Source of the DNA: Vibrionales bacterium SWAT-3 | Lineage (GTDB): Bacteria > Pseudomonadota > Gammaproteobacteria > Enterobacterales > Vibrionaceae | Direction of reading: 5' to 3' | Assembly (NCBI GenBank): GCA_000169995.1 | Contig: AAZW01000001.1 | Location: 62,001-126,000, forward strand | Length of the DNA stretch: 64,000 bases | Shown: piece after piece, positions 53,872 to 62,895 of the stretch | How positions within the stretch are numbered: the stretch's first letter is position 1 | Layout of the letters: every line of letters begins with the position of its first letter | Made by a program: the position numbers and the translations under genes | Notes under the pieces: model-generated | Told to the model about the DNA's origin: nothing | The model's database searches: none | Seen by the model: only the letters and a program-made list of their open reading frames with translations

Positions 53872-54945
53872 TTAATACCTAAAATCAAATGTCGGCTCTT
53901 GTCTTTCTTCAACATTAGCTTCAGTGTCAGCCATAGAACCAGACACTTTCCCTTGCTGCGCTTGTACCGCGGTAACGGCAATGACGTTAAAGATATCCTC
54001 TGCGCAGCACCCTCTTGATAAGTCATTGGCCGGTTGATTCAACCCTTGGAGCAAAGGACCAATGGCGACCGCACCACCTAACCTTTCTGCCAGCTTGTAA
54101 CCTATATTGCCCGCTTCAAGGTTGGGGAAGATCAACACATTGGATTGACCTTTCACTTCGGAATCAGGCAACTTTTTGGCCGCGATTTCGGTGACAATCG
54201 CGGCATCAAGCTGAACATCTTGGTCAACCGCAATACCAGGGCAACGCTGTTTCACGATCTGCGCAGCACTGCGCACCTTGTCCACCGACTCATGTTTCGC
54301 ACTACCGTTGGTGGAGAATGAGAGCATCGCCAATTTAGGCTCTTCCATTAGCAATGCTTCAGCACTTTGAGAAGCGGCTACCGCGATTGATGCCAGCTCC
54401 GTTTCATTGGGGTTAATCACCAAGCCACAGTCACTGAAAATCAGACCACCTTTTAGATTATGGAAAGGCTCACACAACATCATAAGGAAGAAACTCGATA
54501 CCAACTCGCTATCGGGAGCAGGGCCGATGATCTGCAGTGCAGCTCGCACCACATCAGAAGTGGTATACACCGCACCATTTACCGTGCCGTCTACTAACCC
54601 TTCCCTCACCATCAAGTTGGCAAAAATAAGTGGGTCTTTAACCTTCTCAAAAGCATCTTCATACGTCATGCCTTTGGCTTTTCTTAACTCATATAGGCGC
54701 TCAGCTAATACGACTTTCAGAGCCGACGTTTGAGGTGAAACAATGTGAATACCGGCAAGATTAATATGATGCAACTGCGCGGCTTCAATAATCGCCTTCT
54801 CATCCCCCACTAGCGTGATATGGGCGAGCTGTTTGTCTATCGCTAATCGTGCTGCGGCGAGCACTCGAGGATCTTCCGCTTCGCTCAACACCACGCGCTT
54901 ACGATCTAAGTGAGCCTTATCAATAATCCGTTCAATTGCCTTCAT
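53872..54945 (-). CDS. pta: phosphate acetyltransferase (short type)
   Basis: A 357-residue phosphate acetyl/butyryl transferase, the compact form typical of sulfonate clusters rather than the ~700-residue housekeeping Pta. Family blocks are KRVVLSEAEDPRVLAAA, VNGAVYTTSDVVRAALQIIG, LNQPANDLSRGC and a final VIAVTAVQAQQ. It converts acetyl phosphate released by Xsc into acetyl-CoA. The promoter carries ATGGAACAATT 25 bp before the start. It is divergent from the IclR gene. Confidence 0.94.
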   Translation of the reverse strand: MKAIERIIDKAHLDRKRVVLSEAEDPRVLAAARLAIDKQLAHITLVGDEKAIIEAAQLHHINLAGIHIVSPQTSALKVVLAERLYELRKAKGMTYEDAFEKVKDPLIFANLMVREGLVDGTVNGAVYTTSDVVRAALQIIGPAPDSELVSSFFLMMLCEPFHNLKGGLIFSDCGLVINPNETELASIAVAASQSAEALLMEEPKLAMLSFSTNGSAKHESVDKVRSAAQIVKQRCPGIAVDQDVQLDAAIVTEIAAKKLPDSEVKGQSNVLIFPNLEAGNIGYKLAERLGGAVAIGPLLQGLNQPANDLSRGCCAEDIFNVIAVTAVQAQQGKVSGSMADTEANVEERQEPTFDFRY

Positions 54946-54969
54946 GATAAAATTCCATTTATTGAGATT

Positions 54970-54980
54970 AATTGTTCCAT
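54970..54980 (-). promoter_or_regulatory. operator-like motif upstream of pta
   Basis: ATGGAACAATT on the minus strand, identical to 50132-50142 upstream of xsc, located 25 bp before the pta ATG and 75 bp before the divergent iclR gene. Autoregulation and control of pta by the adjacent IclR protein is inferred. Confidence 0.45.
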
Positions 54981-55054
54981 AATTTAACTTTATATTATTG
55001 GAATAATAAAAAAGGTCAAATATTATTCAGATAATTGAAGGAAATTGATTTGCT

Positions 55055-55888
55055 ATGTACACTCTTACACATAGACATATCGCAAGGATGAATCACTGTA
55101 TGCAAACAGAAACACCACAAGTTCAAGGAGATACGCCCACTCTTCGACTTTTTGCTCTATTAGAGGTAATCGCACAGAAAGACGAATTCATTTCTCTTCA
55201 AGGATTAGTCGAAGAAACCGGGCTGCCGAAACCGACGTTACACCGTATGCTGCAACAACTGGAGTCAGCAGGCATCATTCAAAGAGATGGTGACGATAAG
55301 CACTACAGCTCAGGTATTCGACTCAGAAAACTGGCCGAAAACCTACTCTTCAATAGCACTATGCACAGTGCAAGACGCACGATTCTTGAAAACCTGCGTG
55401 CAGAAGTTGGCGAGAGCTGCAACCTGACAGCCCTATCAAGCGGTGAGATCATCTATCTTGACCGTGCAGAAACGGAAGCCCCACTTCGTTTCCACCTCCA
55501 ACCAGGATCCCGCGTTCCTGTGCATTGCTCGGCTACCGGCAAACTGTTTTTGGCTCACATGTCGAAATCACAGCGCAGACGACTGATCGAGAATGTGCCT
55601 CTGACGCAGTACACAGTGAAAACCATTACCGACTATTCCGTTCTAGAACAAGATATCGAAGAAGCGAAGATCCAAGGCTATGCCATTGACGATGAAGAGT
55701 TTCTTCCAGGTTTGGTGTGTATTGCGGTACTCATCCCATCACCAACCGGTCAATCCAACCTTGGTTTAGCAATTCAAGCACCTGTGATTCGAGTGAAGCC
55801 AGATGAAGCGATTAAGTTTTTGCCTGCACTGCAAAAAGCGGCGAAAGCACTAGCGAAAATCGAAGCGGACAACTGGGGCCAACAATAA
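55055..55888 (+). CDS. IclR-family transcriptional regulator
   Basis: A 277-residue regulator. The N-terminal winged HTH begins around TPTLRLFALLEVIAQ (about residue 28) and contains LVEETGLPKPTLHRMLQQLESAGII. The C-terminal ligand domain has the family run HCSATGKLFLAHMS and GYAIDDEEFLPGLVCIAVLI. It is divergent from pta and followed by the aldehyde dehydrogenase. Sulfoacetaldehyde, acetyl phosphate or glyoxylate-type ligands are all plausible by context. The start is uncertain: ATGs at 55055 and 55100 both have an AAGGA about 12 nt upstream, and 55100 would give 262 residues. Confidence 0.9.
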   Translation: MYTLTHRHIARMNHCMQTETPQVQGDTPTLRLFALLEVIAQKDEFISLQGLVEETGLPKPTLHRMLQQLESAGIIQRDGDDKHYSSGIRLRKLAENLLFNSTMHSARRTILENLRAEVGESCNLTALSSGEIIYLDRAETEAPLRFHLQPGSRVPVHCSATGKLFLAHMSKSQRRRLIENVPLTQYTVKTITDYSVLEQDIEEAKIQGYAIDDEEFLPGLVCIAVLIPSPTGQSNLGLAIQAPVIRVKPDEAIKFLPALQKAAKALAKIEADNWGQQ

Positions 55889-55976
55889 AGCGTTAGAGGC
55901 TATCTGGCTCCTGGTCAGCGGTAAGTTCACTCACAAAGTCAAACACGTGTTAAGTAATCATCAATAAGGAACCACA

Positions 55977-57404
55977 ATGCTCAAAATCAACAACAAGCAA
56001 TTACTCTCTTTTATGGTGACAGAAGCAAGCAATGCGGTTGCCGTTACCAACCCAGCAACAGATGAGCTGATTGGGTATGCGCCAATATCAACCGAGGCGG
56101 AATTAGATAACACTATCAAGCGAGCACATATTGCACAGAAAGAGTGGGCACAAGTGCCAGCTAAAACTCGCGCTGCGCTGCTGAATAATTGGTATAAGTT
56201 GATCCTTGAAAACAAAGATGATCTTGCTCGCTTAATGACTATGGAACAAGGTAAACCGTTGGCAGAAGCCACTGGCGAAGTGGTTTACGGCGCAAGCTTT
56301 ATTGAGTGGTTCGCCGAAGAAGCCAAACGTACCTACGGCGATTCGATCCCTAGTACGGCGGCAGATAAACGCCTAGTCACCATCAAACAACCGATTGGGG
56401 TAGCCTGTGCCATTACGCCATGGAATTTTCCGGTGGCGATGATCACCCGCAAAGCTGCGCCTGCATTAGCCGCTGGCTGTAGCTTCATTGTGAAGCCTTC
56501 TGACGAAACGCCACTTTCTGCGTTTGCGGTCGTTAAACTGGCTTACCAAGCTGGAATCCCTGAAGACCTTATTCAAGTGGTTTTAGGGAATAGTCCGGAG
56601 CAAATCGGCGAACTGTTTACCTCTCACCCATTAATCAAAAAGATCTCATTTACCGGCTCTACCCGTGTTGGCAGCATCTTAATGGCGCAAGCCGCCAAAG
56701 GCATCAAACGTACCTCAATGGAACTTGGCGGCAACGCACCATTTATAGTGTTTGACGACGCAGATATTGACGCTGCCGTACAAGGTGCAATGGCATCTAA
56801 GTTCCGCAATGCAGGACAAACTTGTGTTTGTGCTAACCGATTCTATATCCACAGCAAAGTACACGACGAATTTGTGGCTAAGTTCGACCAAGCAGTACAA
56901 CAGCTTAAGGTCGGCAATGGCTTAAATGAAGGCGTCAACATCGGCCCTGTCATCAGCGAAAGAGCTAAGCAGAATATCCAGGGCTTAATTGACCGAGCGA
57001 TTGAACAAGGTGCACAGCCAGTGACACCAACTCAATTACTCGATGGCCAGTTTATTCAACCCGTCATTCTTAAAGACGTGAAACATGACATGGACATCGT
57101 TCAGCAAGAGATTTTTGGCCCTGTCGCTCCAGTTATGAAGTTCGATAGTGATGAAGAACTCATCGAGATGGCGAACGATACGATTTATGGTTTAGCGTCT
57201 TACTTCTATAGCCAGAATATTCACCGTGTGTGGAAGGTAGCAGAAGCGCTTGAATACGGTATGGTTGGCATCAATGACGGCTTGATCTCTACTGAAGTAG
57301 CACCATTTGGTGGGGTTAAACAGTCGGGCATTGGTCGTGAAGGGGCAAAAGAAGGCATCGATGAGTACATGGATATTAAGTATCTATGCTTCGGTGGAAA
57401 TTAA
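55977..57404 (+). CDS. aldehyde dehydrogenase (GabD-like; possibly sulfoacetaldehyde dehydrogenase)
   Basis: A 475-residue NAD(P)-dependent aldehyde dehydrogenase. The catalytic Glu is in SMELGGNAPF, the Cys is in NAGQTCVCANR, and PWNFPVAMI and GGVKQSGIGREG are intact. By similarity it is in the succinate-semialdehyde dehydrogenase group. In taurine users of the Neptuniibacter type a related enzyme, SafD, oxidises sulfoacetaldehyde to sulfoacetate, which a TauE/SafE-type protein exports; both roles are open. It is 88 bp after the IclR gene and likely co-transcribed. Its stop codon lies inside the first unit of a degenerate tandem repeat. Confidence 0.85.
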   Translation: MLKINNKQLLSFMVTEASNAVAVTNPATDELIGYAPISTEAELDNTIKRAHIAQKEWAQVPAKTRAALLNNWYKLILENKDDLARLMTMEQGKPLAEATGEVVYGASFIEWFAEEAKRTYGDSIPSTAADKRLVTIKQPIGVACAITPWNFPVAMITRKAAPALAAGCSFIVKPSDETPLSAFAVVKLAYQAGIPEDLIQVVLGNSPEQIGELFTSHPLIKKISFTGSTRVGSILMAQAAKGIKRTSMELGGNAPFIVFDDADIDAAVQGAMASKFRNAGQTCVCANRFYIHSKVHDEFVAKFDQAVQQLKVGNGLNEGVNIGPVISERAKQNIQGLIDRAIEQGAQPVTPTQLLDGQFIQPVILKDVKHDMDIVQQEIFGPVAPVMKFDSDEELIEMANDTIYGLASYFYSQNIHRVWKVAEALEYGMVGINDGLISTEVAPFGGVKQSGIGREGAKEGIDEYMDIKYLCFGGN

Positions 57405-57459
57405 GGTTTTGGTGGAAATTAAGGTTTCTGCGAAAATTAAGCTTTAGTGGTAACTAAGC
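57389..57459 (+). repeat. degenerate 18-bp tandem repeat spanning the ALDH stop codon
   Basis: Four units of about 18 bp: CTTCGGTGGAAATTAAGG (57389), TTTTGGTGGAAATTAAGG (57407), TTTCTGCGAAAATTAAGC (57425) and a 17-bp TTTAGTGGTAACTAAGC (57443). Unit 1 contains the TAA stop; units 2-4 repeat it outside the gene. Divergence increases away from the gene. Confidence 0.85.
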
Positions 57460-57490
57460 TTTTCTCCTCAAACCCTCTGAAAACGAAAGC

Positions 57491-57519
57491 AAAAAAAAGC
57501 CGCGCTATTATTGCGCGGC
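57491..57519 (-). terminator. terminator of glcB
   Basis: GCCGCGC (57499-57505) pairs with GCGCGGC (57513-57519), loop TATTATT. On the minus strand it is followed by eight T's. Confidence 0.88.
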
Positions 57520-57653
57520 ACCTTGGGCTCGGTTAAGGGGTGTTTCTTTTTTTAGTATTTTACATTCTCTGTTTTTATTATTCGTTCACTCCGCTATTTC
57601 AGCGGATTTGGCTTTTGGTGCTTTCGCTTATCTGCGATTCAACACTTTCCGAC

Positions 57654-59840
57654 TCAAGCACTCTGCGCTTTCAACTTTAGACGCATCGCGTGTAACACTG
57701 GCTCGGTATAACCGCTTGGCTGAGCACAGCCTTCAAACACCAACTGACACGCTGCAGAAAACGCAATGCTGTTTTCAAAATTAGGCGCCATATTCTGGTA
57801 GCTTGGATCCCCAGCGTTTTGCTCATCAACAACAGCAGCCATGCGCTTCATTGTTTTCATAACTTGGGCTTCATCGCAAATGCCATGGCGTAACCAGTTT
57901 GCAATGTGCTGGCTTGAAATACGCAGCGTGGCACGGTCTTCCATGAGTCCTACGTTATTAATATCAGGAACTTTCGAGCAACCTACACCTTGATCAATCC
58001 AACGCACTACGTAACCTAGAATGCCTTGCGTGTTGTTATCCAATTCATTTTGAATATCTTGTGCAGTCAGCTTTTGATTACCCAGTAAAGGAATGGTAAG
58101 GATATCGTCAACGTTCGCTCTCACACGCTCGCGCAGCTCTTTTTGGCGACTCGGTACACTGACCTTGTGGTAGTGCAATGCGTGTAACGTGGCAGCGGTT
58201 GGGGAAGGAACCCAAGCGGTATTAGCACCCGCTTGTGGGTGACCAATTTTGGCATCCATCATCTTCGCCATGTTGTCTGGTTCTGGCCACATACCTTTAC
58301 CAATTTGGGCTTTACCTTGCAGGCCACAAGCTAAGCCCAGATCAACGTTTTGATCTTCATAAGCGCCAATCCATGTCATGGTTTTCAGTTGTGTTTTAGG
58401 AGCAAATGGACCCGCTTCCATACTCGTATGAATCTCGTCACCCGTTCGGTCTAAGAAACCTGTGTTGATGAACACAACACGATCTTTAGCGGCGCGGATA
58501 CACTCTTTCAAGTTCACAGAGGTACGGCGCTCTTCATCCATAATTCCAACTTTGATAGTAAAGCGTTCTAAACCTAATGCGTCTTCAATGCGACCAAAAA
58601 GCTCATTGGTAAATGCCACTTCTTCAGGGCCGTGCATCTTAGGTTTTACGATATTGATGCTGTTAGCGGTCGAGTTTTGGTAAGCACTGTTACCTTTCAA
58701 ATCGTGCATAGCGATCAGTGAAGTAATCATGCCATCCATGATGCCTTCAGGGACTTCATTCCCTTCATCATCAATGATCGCTGGGTTCGTCATTAAATGA
58801 CCAACATTACGAACAAACAACATGCTTCGACCTTTAAGCGAGATCTCGCCACCCGTTACGCTGGTGTATTGGCGATCTGGATTAAGGCTACGAACAATAG
58901 TCTTGCCATTTTTTTCTAACGACTCTTGTAGATCACCTTTCATCAAACCTAACCAGTTACGGTAAGCCAGTGCTTTATCTTCACCATCAACAGCGGCTAC
59001 TGAGTCTTCGCAATCCATAATGGTCGTTAGTGCAGCTTCCACCAGCACATCTTTAATACCGGCTGCATCAACGCTACCGATTGGCGCACTAGGATCGATT
59101 TGAATTTCGATATGAAGGTTATTGTGTTTAAGCAGGATACAAGAAGGCGCACTCGCGTCACCTTGATAACCAATAAATTGATTGCGGTCGATTAGCGTGA
59201 CTTCTTCGCCGTTATCTAGAGTCGCCGTAAGCGTATTACCAATACTCACGTTACTGATGCTGTATTTAGTCACGTCTTTATGAGAAACGCCATTGAGCGG
59301 TGCGGCATCATCAAGGAAACCGCGAGCATAGCTCACCACTTTGGCACCACGTACTGGGTTAAAGCTACCGCCTTTTTCGGCGCCATCACTCTCGCTGATC
59401 ACGTCTGTGCCGTAGAGCGCATCATATAGACTGCCCCAGCGCGCGTTTGCTGCGTTAAGTGCAAATCGCGCGTTCATGATAGGCACCACAAGCTGCGGCC
59501 CAGCTTGCGTTGCGATTTCAGGCTCAACATTGGCAGTCGTTACTTGGAAGTCATCGCCTTCAGGTACTAGGTAGCCGATCTGCTGTAGAAACTGTTTATA
59601 TTCTGCAGCATCCAGTGTTTGACCAGCACGCTCTTGGTGCCACACATCGATTTGATGTTGGAGATCTTCACGCTTGATAAGCAATGCTCGGTTCTTTGGT
59701 GCCAGATCTTTGAGGATGGCTGCAAATGACTGCCAGAAGCCTTCTGCAAGAATACCCGTGCCAGGGATGATCTGTTCATTAACTAGTTGGTAGAGGGTGC
59801 TATCTATGTTCAAGCTTCCCTGTTGAATACGACTGCTCAT
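57654..59840 (-). CDS. glcB: malate synthase G
   Basis: A 728-residue malate synthase G, the single-chain ~80-kDa form. Visible blocks include [41 protein letters not shown] and [17 protein letters not shown] near the active site, [18 protein letters not shown], and the C-terminal [18 protein letters not shown]. It condenses acetyl-CoA with glyoxylate to malate in the cytoplasm, the second step of the glyoxylate shunt. It is followed by a LysR gene and isocitrate lyase. Its terminator is at 57491. Confidence 0.96.
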   Translation of the reverse strand: MSSRIQQGSLNIDSTLYQLVNEQIIPGTGILAEGFWQSFAAILKDLAPKNRALLIKREDLQHQIDVWHQERAGQTLDAAEYKQFLQQIGYLVPEGDDFQVTTANVEPEIATQAGPQLVVPIMNARFALNAANARWGSLYDALYGTDVISESDGAEKGGSFNPVRGAKVVSYARGFLDDAAPLNGVSHKDVTKYSISNVSIGNTLTATLDNGEEVTLIDRNQFIGYQGDASAPSCILLKHNNLHIEIQIDPSAPIGSVDAAGIKDVLVEAALTTIMDCEDSVAAVDGEDKALAYRNWLGLMKGDLQESLEKNGKTIVRSLNPDRQYTSVTGGEISLKGRSMLFVRNVGHLMTNPAIIDDEGNEVPEGIMDGMITSLIAMHDLKGNSAYQNSTANSINIVKPKMHGPEEVAFTNELFGRIEDALGLERFTIKVGIMDEERRTSVNLKECIRAAKDRVVFINTGFLDRTGDEIHTSMEAGPFAPKTQLKTMTWIGAYEDQNVDLGLACGLQGKAQIGKGMWPEPDNMAKMMDAKIGHPQAGANTAWVPSPTAATLHALHYHKVSVPSRQKELRERVRANVDDILTIPLLGNQKLTAQDIQNELDNNTQGILGYVVRWIDQGVGCSKVPDINNVGLMEDRATLRISSQHIANWLRHGICDEAQVMKTMKRMAAVVDEQNAGDPSYQNMAPNFENSIAFSAACQLVFEGCAQPSGYTEPVLHAMRLKLKAQSA

Positions 59841-59958
59841 AAAATCTCTCTCAAGTTAATCACTGACTACTCACTTAAATTTACGTAACTGACGAAAATT
59901 TAGCTAATTTATGCCATTTATAATGGACATTCACAAAAGAAATACCCCAAAAATAGGG

Positions 59959-60912
59959 TTATTCTGTCACACCACTTTCGATTTCATTGGCAACACTTTT
60001 GATCAAGCGGCGCATCCACTGGTGGTCTGGATTAGTTTGTAACAACGGGCTCCACGCCATCTTCACCTCAAAAGGTTCGATGGCAAAGGGAGCAGGTTTG
60101 ATCAATAGCTTAGGGTTGTTGCGTTGCAGCTGTGCTGCTTTGGTTGGGATGGTAAGGATCAAGTTTTTCTGTTGAGCGAATAGAATCGCTGACAGGTAGT
60201 GTCGAGTAAACACAGTAATATTTCGGGTCTTACCAATACGCATTAGTGCTTCATCGATCCAACCTAATTTCTGCGCTTCACTTGGGTTAATCCCAACCCC
60301 CGTACCCATACCGGTTTTGCTCACCCAAATGTGTTGCGCTTTTAAATAAGAAAGAATATCGAAATTGTCAGCTATCGGATTGTCGCAGCTAAATAGGCAA
60401 GAGAAGCCGTCGTGCCAAAGGCTCATCTGGTGAAAAGACTGGGGAATATCGTCGAAGCGGTTAATGATAATATCAACGGTCCCCTGTTCTACATCCTGAT
60501 AACTCACGTCACTTGGCGTCATAATATCGAGGCGTATTTTCGGCGCTATCTCACTCAACCTTTTTAATAATGGTTGGATAATGGTGGACTCAGCATAGTC
60601 ACTCGCCATGATACGAAATACGCGTTCACTGTCTTCTGCGTTAAATTCCGTAGTCGGTTGCAAGGTCTTTTCTACATTCGCCAAGATGTTGCGAATCAAA
60701 GGTTGCAACTTTTGCGCGCGCTCGGTTGGCACCATTCCTTCACTTGTTCTGACCAACAACGGATCCTCAAGTAGATCGCGTAGTCGGCGCAGTCCATTAC
60801 TCATTGCAGGCTGAGTAATCCCCAGCTGATTCGCTGCTCGCGTAACGTTTCTTTCACGTAGCAACATGTCTAAATACACAAGTAAATTAAGGTCTATACG
60901 AGCAATATTCAT
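59959..60912 (-). CDS. LysR-family regulator between glcB and aceA
   Basis: A 317-residue LysR regulator. The HTH is at residues 5-64 (NLLVYLDMLLRERNVTRAANQLG, then AMSNGLRRLRD). A periplasmic-binding-protein-like effector domain follows. It is transcribed away from aceA and toward glcB (118 bp from its stop to the glcB start). Position between both glyoxylate-shunt genes, divergent from aceA, makes those genes the likely targets; glyoxylate or acetyl-CoA-linked metabolites are likely effectors by inference. Confidence 0.93.
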   Translation of the reverse strand: MNIARIDLNLLVYLDMLLRERNVTRAANQLGITQPAMSNGLRRLRDLLEDPLLVRTSEGMVPTERAQKLQPLIRNILANVEKTLQPTTEFNAEDSERVFRIMASDYAESTIIQPLLKRLSEIAPKIRLDIMTPSDVSYQDVEQGTVDIIINRFDDIPQSFHQMSLWHDGFSCLFSCDNPIADNFDILSYLKAQHIWVSKTGMGTGVGINPSEAQKLGWIDEALMRIGKTRNITVFTRHYLSAILFAQQKNLILTIPTKAAQLQRNNPKLLIKPAPFAIEPFEVKMAWSPLLQTNPDHQWMRRLIKSVANEIESGVTE

Positions 60913-61042
60913 ATAAAAAATACCGAATATAATAACTATAAATTAACAAAATTATCACATGCGTGGTTATTCTTTGTCCATAGCAAAGTTTTAATCCAAG
61001 CCAATTTGGCAACCATACCCCACGTGAAACTAAGGAATAGTT

Positions 61043-62641
61043 ATGTCGCAAATTACACAAGATATCGAAATGATAGAAGTTGCAAAAAGCGCTGCAGGTG
61101 CTCCATGGGATGCAATCAATGCTGAATCTGCTGCTCGTATGCGAGCTCAAAACAAATTCAAAACAGGTCTAGATATCGCACAATACACGGCAGATATCAT
61201 GCGTGCGGATATGGAGGCTTACGATAAAGACAGCTCTCAATACACTCAGTCTCTTGGCTGCTGGCACGGTTTTATCGGCCAACAAAAGCTGATTTCTATT
61301 AAGAAGCACTTTGATGGTAAAACAGATCGCCGCTACCTTTACCTTTCTGGTTGGATGGTTGCAGCACTTCGTTCAGAGTTCGGTCCGCTACCAGACCAAT
61401 CAATGCACGAAAAAACATCAGTTGCAGGCCTAGTTGAAGAGCTATACACCTTCCTTCGTCAAGCAGATGCGCGTGAACTAGGCGGTTTATTCCGTGAACT
61501 AGATGCAGCTCGTGAAGCGGGTGATGTTGACCTACAAGATCGCATCCAAGACCAAATTGACAACCACGTAACACATGTAGTGCCAATCATCGCGGATATC
61601 GATGCTGGTTTCGGTAACGCAGAAGCGACTTACCTAATGGCTAAGCAGATGATTGAAGCAGGTGCATGTTGTCTACAAATCGAGAACCAAGTTGCCGATG
61701 AGAAGCAATGTGGTCACCAAGATGGCAAAGTAACCGTACCTCACGCTGATTTCCACGCGAAACTTCGTGCACTTCGTTACGCTTTCCTTGAGCTAGGCAT
61801 CGACAACGGCATCATCGTTGCGCGTACCGATTCACAAGGTGCAGGTCTAACAAAAGAAATCGCGGTAGTGAAAGAGCCGGGCGACCAAGGTGACATCTAC
61901 AACTCTTACCTAGATGTTGAAGAGATCGATGTAGCTGACATGAAGCAAGGCGACGTTTGCTTCAACCGTGAAGGCAAGCTGGTACGTCCTAAGCGTCTAC
62001 CATCTGGCTTGTACCAATTCCGTCAAGGTACTGGTGAAGACCGCTGTGTATTTGACTGTATTGAAGCAATCAACGCGGGTGCTGACCTACTTTGGATTGA
62101 AACAGAGAAGCCTCACATCGGCCAAATCAAAGAGATGATGGATGGCGTTCGTGAAGTACACCCTAATGCGAAGCTGGTATACAACAACTCTCCATCGTTC
62201 AACTGGACGCTAAACTTCCGTCAACAAGCATACGATGCGATGGTTGAAGCTGGTGAAGACGTTTCTGCCTACGACCGCGCTAACCTAATGAGTGCTGAAT
62301 ATGACGAAACTGAATTGTCTAAACGAGCTGATGACAAGATTCGCACATTCCAAGCAGATGCGTCTCGTGAAGCAGGTATCTTCCACCACCTAATTACTCT
62401 ACCTACTTACCACACTGCAGCGCTGTCTACCGACAACCTTGCTAAAGAGTACTTCGGTGACCAAGGCATGTTGGGCTACGTTGCTAACGTTCAACGTAAA
62501 GAAATCCGCCAAGGTATCGCATGTGTTAAACACCAAAACATGTCTGGTTCAGATATGGGTGATGACCATAAAGAGTACTTCGCGGGTGAAAACGCACTAA
62601 AAGCAGCGGGTGAACTGAATACATCGAACCAATTTGATTAA
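61043..62641 (+). CDS. aceA: isocitrate lyase (532-residue type)
   Basis: A 532-residue isocitrate lyase of the larger form found in Pseudomonas and marine gamma-proteobacteria, not the ~430-residue E. coli type. The family blocks are PIIADIDAGFGNAEATYLMAK, DEKQCGHQDGK (active-site Cys), IIVARTDSQGAG and VYNNSPSFNW. It splits isocitrate to succinate and glyoxylate, which GlcB then uses. A clean AAGGAATAG precedes the ATG. It is divergent from the LysR gene. Its stop codon lies in a degenerate tandem repeat that continues beyond the gene. Confidence 0.96.
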   Translation: MSQITQDIEMIEVAKSAAGAPWDAINAESAARMRAQNKFKTGLDIAQYTADIMRADMEAYDKDSSQYTQSLGCWHGFIGQQKLISIKKHFDGKTDRRYLYLSGWMVAALRSEFGPLPDQSMHEKTSVAGLVEELYTFLRQADARELGGLFRELDAAREAGDVDLQDRIQDQIDNHVTHVVPIIADIDAGFGNAEATYLMAKQMIEAGACCLQIENQVADEKQCGHQDGKVTVPHADFHAKLRALRYAFLELGIDNGIIVARTDSQGAGLTKEIAVVKEPGDQGDIYNSYLDVEEIDVADMKQGDVCFNREGKLVRPKRLPSGLYQFRQGTGEDRCVFDCIEAINAGADLLWIETEKPHIGQIKEMMDGVREVHPNAKLVYNNSPSFNWTLNFRQQAYDAMVEAGEDVSAYDRANLMSAEYDETELSKRADDKIRTFQADASREAGIFHHLITLPTYHTAALSTDNLAKEYFGDQGMLGYVANVQRKEIRQGIACVKHQNMSGSDMGDDHKEYFAGENALKAAGELNTSNQFD

Positions 62642-62693
62642 TCGCTAGCACTTTTTTGATTAGTCACTAACACTTTTGATTAATCGCTAACGC
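62634..62693 (+). repeat. degenerate ~21-bp tandem repeat spanning the aceA stop codon
   Basis: Three units beginning at 62634, 62656 and 62676: TTGATTAATCGCTAGCACTT, TTGATTAGTCACTAACACTT and TTGATTAATCGCTAACGC. The TAA stop is inside unit 1. The arrangement is the same as at the ALDH stop 5 kb upstream, with an unrelated sequence. Confidence 0.85.
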
Positions 62694-62694
62694 T

Positions 62695-62747
62695 AAAGCC
62701 TCCCCCGCCCTTCTCTCTTACTTAGGTAAGATCCGGGGGAAGGCTTT
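62695..62747 (+). terminator. putative terminator of aceA
   Basis: AAAGCCTCCCCC (62695-62706) pairs with GGGGGAAGGCTTT (62735-62747) with a one-base bulge; the loop contains a CTTAGGTAAG dyad. Only a short T run follows. It overlaps the next inverted repeat by four bases, so the two structures compete. Confidence 0.5.
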
Positions 62748-62782
62748 GAGATAAAGCTTGTATTGCCGGCTTTATCTCAAAG
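62744..62782. repeat. 14-bp perfect inverted repeat downstream of aceA
   Basis: CTTTGAGATAAAGC (62744-62757) and GCTTTATCTCAAAG (62769-62782) are exact reverse complements separated by 11 nt. There is no T-tract. It may be an operator, an RNA stability element or a remnant of a repeat. Confidence 0.7.
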
Positions 62783-62895
62783 TCTCAGATTTGTGTCCTA
62801 ACCCACGGCCAAGTGAGTAACTTCGGTTTAAGCTAACTGTATTCATGTTTTATGAGATTCCTGTTTGTTGAAATTTCTTTTGATTGAGAGCGCCT

